The notes beneath the pieces are model-generated. The model saw only the letters and a program-made list of their open reading frames with translations. It had not been told where the DNA came from and ran no database searches. From Eukaryota sp. TZLM1-RC (Eukaryota > Metamonada: BaSk clade): a stretch of 64,000 nt of DNA. The position numbers and the translations under genes were made by a program. Below, one piece after another: positions 59,327-64,000 of the stretch (positions are counted from its first letter, which is position 1; each line of letters begins with the position of its first letter). The stretch is from assembly GCA_040285825.1 (NCBI GenBank), contig JAUPSS010000002.1:558001-622000 (forward strand), in the 5' to 3' direction.

Positions 59327-61252
59327 TCATCTCCTCCACAAAGCTTCTGGGCAAATGTATCTTTCCGGCCACAATTCCGCTTTCTTCTTAATTTGAATAT
59401 TTTTTGCAGCGGAAATATCTCTGTCATATACTATTTGACACTCAGTACAAATACGCATCTGCCATGATCCTGCTCGAATATTCTCGGCCATGCAACAACT
59501 GGACAGTTTGCTTGTATTAAATTCACTGGTTGACAAGTGCTTCACGTCCTTTTGATAACACAACCATTTTCTGAAAGCCCTAGCTGATCCATATCGATTG
59601 ACTTTTCGGCAATGAGAAGGGAAATTAGCAGAACCCACAGCAAGATAGAGTTTTTCAGGATGTCCAGCCAGCCTTTGAAATTTGTTGAGAGTCTCTCTGA
59701 ACCGTCTTTCTTTTCGTCTGCGGTTAGCAAATTTAATTATTTTCCATTTCTGACGATTACTTTCCAAATACACTTTCCTCCTGACCAAATTCCAATGGTT
59801 CAAATATTGGTTGAAATTTTGAACGGAATATTGGTTGGGAGAGTGTTTACTAGGTGAAGGTTTTGTAATGTAACTTCTGCCAGTTGGACAAGGGATAACT
59901 CCACATTGATAATCATTTAAGAAGTAACCACATAATCTAGATTGGCCCAGATCAACGCCAATAAGGGATCTTTCAGGTAAAATTTCGACTGGTTGTCTGC
60001 GTCTTCGACGGGACATTTTTTTAGTGCCCTTCAACTGTGTTTCTCTGGTTTTGTTGGCACTAGGGTCACTTTTCATTACTTTTTTGATCTTCTTTGCTTT
60101 TTCGGTGGTTCATCCAGCTCATCTGTGATTTCTGAGTCATTATTTTTACCTTCAAAGGTCATTAGTTTTCAATAAAATTTTTTTAAATCTATTTTTCAAA
60201 CTTTTTCTTTTGATATTAAATTTTTGGTAAGGACATTGTTTGGATATTCGTTTCAGACATGTATTTTTGATAAACTTTGTTTTGGAAGAAGATCCTTCAA
60301 TAAGTGGAAATGTTTTCACAGATTGGAAAACATGTGAAGGTAGCTCATGATATTTAGAACTATTATCAAAAGCTAAAGGTATTATTCTAAATTTCTTTCA
60401 GCAATGCATATGAGAAAAGAAAGTGAGTAAGTATTGTGAAATTTTAAGATTAAAGAGTAAAAGCTCACCAATTTCCTTTGATGAAAAGGTGATTTTATTA
60501 AGTGAAACAGTAGGGAAGCAGTGGTAAAAAATCTTTGAAAAAGATTCAAGATAAACTTACATGCATTTAATCAAAAGAATCTTTCTCTTGAATTATTCAG
60601 ATTGAAATTGATGTAGTGTTCAAGAACAGAATCAACAACTACTTCCTCGGGTTGGGCTAATGGTTCATCTGGCAAAAAAGAGAGAATATAATTGGCACAG
60701 ACATTTGTTTTGTCTAGAGCTCTACAATGAGCACGAATAAAGTTTTTTGTCCAGGATTGACAAATTTTAAACTTGTCTTCACGCCAATTGACGAGGCTGA
60801 CAAGCAAGGTAAGCAAAAAGCCCTTTTCTATTGAGAAAACTACAATTCTGAGACTGCAGCCAAGCATTGAGAAAAAGATTGAATGAATTTCTGTAAGCCA
60901 CTAAAGAATTTTCCCACAAAGAAACAAGAGACTTGTCTTGTGGGCATTCAGGAAGAAATCCATTGTAGAAGATATAGAGTAATTGGTGTTGGCCTTTAGA
61001 TGTGGAAGGCTTTGGAAAAGAACCAGTGGTGATGACAATCATAAAAAGATACCATACATCCTGTTCCACTAAAGCTCTAGATGCCAACGGAAAGTTTGAA
61101 AGAAAAGATTGAAGCAATAAAGAAGCTTCATGACAAATTTCGGTGACCAAAGGAAGGTCAGTCCGAATTTGTTGCACCGCTGCAGGGGTCAGCAGCGAGT
61201 TAAGTGCACAAGACCGAGTGAATACACGTGATACAGAGGGGGTGTCTGACAT
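59327..61252 (-). pseudogene. Fanzor/TnpB-like F2 gene, several frameshifts, catalytic triad intact
   Basis: Minus strand. N-terminal part (61252-60571): MSDTPSVSRVFTRSCALNSL, QDVWYLFMIVITTGSF, then after a shift NWREDKFKICQSWTKNFIRA. The middle (60570-60180) is readable in mixed frames (SSKYHELPSHVFQSVKTFPL, RISKQCPYQKFNIKRKSL). Then PPKKQRRSKK, an A6 frameshift, and a 249-codon frame: SRRRRRQPVEILPE, RuvC-I LIGVDLGQSRLCGYF, RuvC-II LSTSEFNTSKLSSCC, CTEC, RuvC-III YDRDISAAKN, ending YICPEALWRR. Two basic stretches look like nuclear signals. About four breaks, three in A/T runs. The gene model as a unit is inferred from the matching layout at 46.4 kb. Confidence 0.72.
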
Positions 61253-61277
61253 GTAATGAGAATAAAGAGCTCATCTA

Positions 61278-61817
61278 TCAAAATTTACACTTGTCACCCC
61301 ATTTTCGACTTTTGGTTGCCTGTTCTGGGAGGTTTTTAACCCTTGAATTGGTTTCGAGAGGCTTTCACTATTCCTACACTTTCCCGTCACTTCATAAACT
61401 AGGTGCTTATTGCCCTCACTTACCTTCTTTTCCGAGCTTTAGGACTCCCCTGTAATCTTTCAACTTCTTTCTATTACTCCCTCAGTTCATGACCCCACTA
61501 CTGGCCCTCCACAAACTGCAACTTATGCTGCTCTACCACCGACGCCTCAACCGGTACAGTCCATGTACACACCTCCTGCTCCTCGCTCATCCCGTAATAA
61601 TACCAGGAAAACTTTCCTTGAAAGCTCTGATTGGAAGTTAAACAAAACTGTTAGTCATTCATCAAACAAAAACGCTTCTGTCCCAAGCGTTTTACTTGGT
61701 TTGAAGCTTTCTAATGTCATTTGAAGGAAAATGTTAACATTGAGCTAAACGAACGAGAGCTGGAAGCCCTTTTTGATACTGTTGAAGATATCTTTTCTCA
61801 TCTAGACAATGTGTAAT
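61278..61817 (+). CDS. Uncharacterised gene, possibly with two short introns
   Basis: Proline/threonine-rich frame PTTGPPQTATYAALPPTPQP, then SMYTPPAPRSSRNNTRKTFL and SSDWKLNKTVSHSSNKNASV. The end is ENVNIELNERELEALFDTVE and IFSHLDNV with TAA, in another frame. A GT...AG segment at about 61451-61484 (GTAATCTTTC to CTCCCTCAG) and another at about 61690-61727 (GTTTTACTTGG to CATTTGAAG) would join the frames. Both are 34-38 nt, close to the 31-nt introns of AdhE and USP7. Start not determined. No family recognised; exact ends are uncertain. Confidence 0.4.
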
Positions 61818-61948
61818 AAAGTAAGTTATTTTGTAAATAAATAGTTGATGTTTTTGGTTGTTTATTTGAACATTATTGGCACGTTATTATGCTGAAAAGC
61901 TCCTGAACTGTGTGTTCTAGGTTTTCTGTGTTTTATGTCTACATCATT

Positions 61949-61959
61949 AAGTAAAAGTT
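61949..61959 (+). repeat. Target-site duplication, left (11 bp)
   Basis: AAGTAAAAGTT, repeated at 63833-63843 around the LINE A copy. Confidence 0.8.
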
Positions 61960-63832
61960 ATGTATTTATTGAATTTGCACACTTAATTAAATTAACTCAT
62001 AACTAATGGGACGACTATCATTGAACCAAGATTTCCTCTACAAAATCTTGATCTGCTTGCTGTCTGGCTAAAGCTTCTCTTATTCGATTGAAAAACCGAG
62101 GTAATCTATTAATAATGGCAAATTGAATCCGTGAACGCCATAAAAAAATATCAAATCTTTTCATTGTTTTTTCTTGCACCATTTTTTGGAAGTCATCCAA
62201 AAAAGTTTCTGCTTCAACTGATAATCTTCCATTTATCGAAAAAGGGAAAGCAATAAAAACCAACTGTGTATTTCTATCGACATTAGCCTCTTCAATATCT
62301 TTATCATATTTTCTATGTTTCTCTTTTGCTTTAAAATCTAGAGCAGCCACAGGATTAAGTTTTCTTCTGTGAACCAAAGTATCATTTGCAACATTACATG
62401 AGACAAAATCTACAATAGCTTCAGAATTATCAATCCAATCACAGTATACATCATCTCTATCATCAGAACCAAAATTATTCAGAGAAAGTGTTTCCTTCAG
62501 CAGGGGCTCTTTGATACACGATATCCTTGCAGTTTGTGCCATATTGAAAACAGTGTCTCTAACAGCATCATGTAATGAAGAACGATAAGTTATCAATTTA
62601 GAGCAATTCAGAGCATGGCGCAAAGTGAGTTGAGGTGAATTCGAACAAATACATTTTTCTTTTGATAATAATTGATTAATGGGGATGTTCAAATATAATC
62701 TCATTTTTGTTACAAATGCTTCATTAGTGGCACACAATCCAAATCTTCGTGGTACAATGGTTACAAAAAGTGAAGAATCTGACGACTTGTTTTCACAAAC
62801 ACCCTTTTCCAATAACAATGAGTGAAGATCTTGATTTAGAACAGCCGAGCTGCATATATTATTATAAAGATCTTTTTCATACATTCCAGTCAATCGTTTC
62901 TGTAATGTTCGAAGAGTGTACTTCAAATTTAAAACATTTTTTTCTGGAATATTGCCATTGAATGATTGGGGAAAACATCGACCCCATTTTTTTACAGCAA
63001 TTTTTGAAATTTCTTCATTTAATGCAAAAACAGTGGAACTTTGCGTTGTCATCAATAAATCTTCCCAATCTGCAAATCTTTCGGAAAACTCAAAGATTGC
63101 ATTTCTGCATCCACCAACAAAAGCACACGAGGTAAGAATAGAAGCCTTCGTCCACCCTAAACCGCCATAATGTGGACTAAGGTAAGCATGATCTGGAATT
63201 TGAAACATTTTACATCCCAGTAATGGAGACAGAACTTTTGCACGTAACTCATTAAACTTCTGAGCCAAAGGTCTAGTGACGAGAGGATTTGTAGATCGAA
63301 ATATATGATTAAAATTGGAACTAAAACACAGTCTTATAATGGTAAATTTGATGTGTTTTTTTATATCCAAATTCATCATTCTGTCAATTTTGTCAGAAAT
63401 TGAGTTTCAACTTTTCAAACAATTTTTTGGTAATTTCATCATTATTTCCTAAAAACGAACCCAAATGACGAATAGCATCAATTGAATATAATTTGGCTAG
63501 AATTTCAATACCATCAACTATTGTGGAAACTGGGAAATTCGATAACAAAACACATTTAAGTAAATTAAGTCGGAGACCAATTTTGGTAAATAATTCTTTA
63601 AAACATACAGTTGCTTGTTTCACAATATTTAAATCACCAATAAGCACAACATCATCCATATATGCAATCATTTTTAGTGAAGGAAACATCTCTTGAATTT
63701 GCAGTAAAATAGGATGAATGGCCAAACACAACAAAAGAGGTCCTAACGGATCTCCTTGCTTTACACCACTTGATGAACTCAAAATGTTATTACCAAAATG
63801 TAAATTAGAATATGTGCTATATGATGATTGAA
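61960..63832 (-). mobile_element. LINE family A, 5'-truncated copy, RT plus endonuclease
   Basis: Minus strand. RT: SSSGVKQGDPLGPLLLCLAI, catalytic IAYMDDVVLIGDL intact, and LRLNLLKCVLLSN (63393-63782). One frameshift near 63390, then a 453-codon frame (62018-63379): thumb region LSPLLGCKMFQIPDHAYLSP, HYGGLGWTKASILTSCAFVG, CCHC knuckle CICSNSPQLTLRHALNC, endonuclease DDVYCDW, IVDFVSCN and KEKHRKY, ending RLPRFFNRIREALARQQ to EILVQ. The 3' end is CAAATTCAATAAATA. Flanked by 11-bp duplications. This is the best family A copy here; only its 5' part and one frame are lost. Confidence 0.9.
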
Positions 63833-63843
63833 AAGTAAAAGTT
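63833..63843 (+). repeat. Target-site duplication, right (11 bp)
   Basis: AAGTAAAAGTT, partner of 61949-61959; marks the truncated 5' end of the LINE. Confidence 0.8.
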
Positions 63844-64000
63844 GAAAACTAAGGCCCATTGATGTCGTAGGGAGAAACCAGACGTTGTTGGAAGATTTGG
63901 TTGGTAAAAAAAATAAACCAAAATGCAACCAAAGGAAAACCACAGTAAATTTTATTGAACAATTTTAGTGAACAACAGTTTTTTTGGACAATAGCTGGAA

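Noticed and set aside
1-64000. CRISPR arrays, tRNA or rRNA genes
   Set aside because: No regularly spaced repeats with unique spacers, and no cloverleaf-compatible A/B box pair noticed; a tRNAscan-SE run would be decisive.

Overview
The window is nuclear DNA of an AT-rich, intron-poor, flagellated protist. All three stop codons are used normally, so the code is standard. Cilium genes (IFT139/TTC21B, a CFAP119 homologue, a SHIPPO-repeat protein) sit beside ordinary eukaryotic housekeeping genes: V-ATPase subunit H, POLD3, a TAF13-like factor, NUP62, KTI12, ADAL, an ERMP1-like peptidase, UCHL5, PP2A scaffold subunit A, endonuclease IV, USP7 and SHQ1. A bifunctional aldehyde/alcohol dehydrogenase (AdhE) suggests fermentative or anaerobic metabolism. 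A free-living anaerobic flagellate, perhaps a metamonad, would fit, but this is inference. Two genes (AdhE and USP7) become complete only if a 31-nt spliceosomal-type intron is removed near the 5' end, so the species has rare, very short introns.

Layout: 0-1.8 kb, nested LINE fragments and a Fanzor 3' end; 1.9-5.9 kb, IFT139; 6-9.6 kb, LINE and Fanzor debris; 9.6-14.1 kb, V-ATPase H and AdhE; 14.3-16.7 kb, a hAT-like MITE, POLD3 and a Fanzor relic; 16.7-22 kb, a large exonuclease-Fanzor pseudogene split by a LINE; 22-31 kb, TAF13-like, NUP62, KTI12, ADAL and ERMP1 separated by element relics; 31-34 kb, LINE fragments; 34.6-36.5 kb, UCHL5 and CFAP119; 36.5-40.2 kb, a second exonuclease-Fanzor element with a 2A-like peptide; 41.8-45.2 kb, PP2A-A, endonuclease IV and a small winged-helix protein; 45.5-49.4 kb, Fanzor-like and LINE sequences; 49.6-58.9 kb, USP7, SHQ1, a PH-like protein, a SHIPPO protein and a TPR protein; 59.3-64 kb, another Fanzor-like gene, an uncharacterised gene and a LINE with clean target duplications.

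The mobile fraction is dominated by two groups. (1) Non-LTR retrotransposons with a restriction-like-endonuclease C-terminus (CCHC knuckle plus PD-(D/E)XK pattern), in at least three families called A, B and C here. (2) Fanzor/TnpB-like RuvC nucleases, at least ten copies or remnants in two groups. The most striking observation is that two separate Fanzor copies carry a family-B DNA polymerase type 3'-5' exonuclease domain (ExoI, ExoII and ExoIII in order) N-terminal to the Fanzor part. One of them is also preceded by a GDVEANPGP 2A-like motif and a basic, NLS-like stretch. The second striking pattern is positional: most Fanzor and LINE 3' ends lie 10-125 nt upstream of a host start codon, on the same strand as the host gene.
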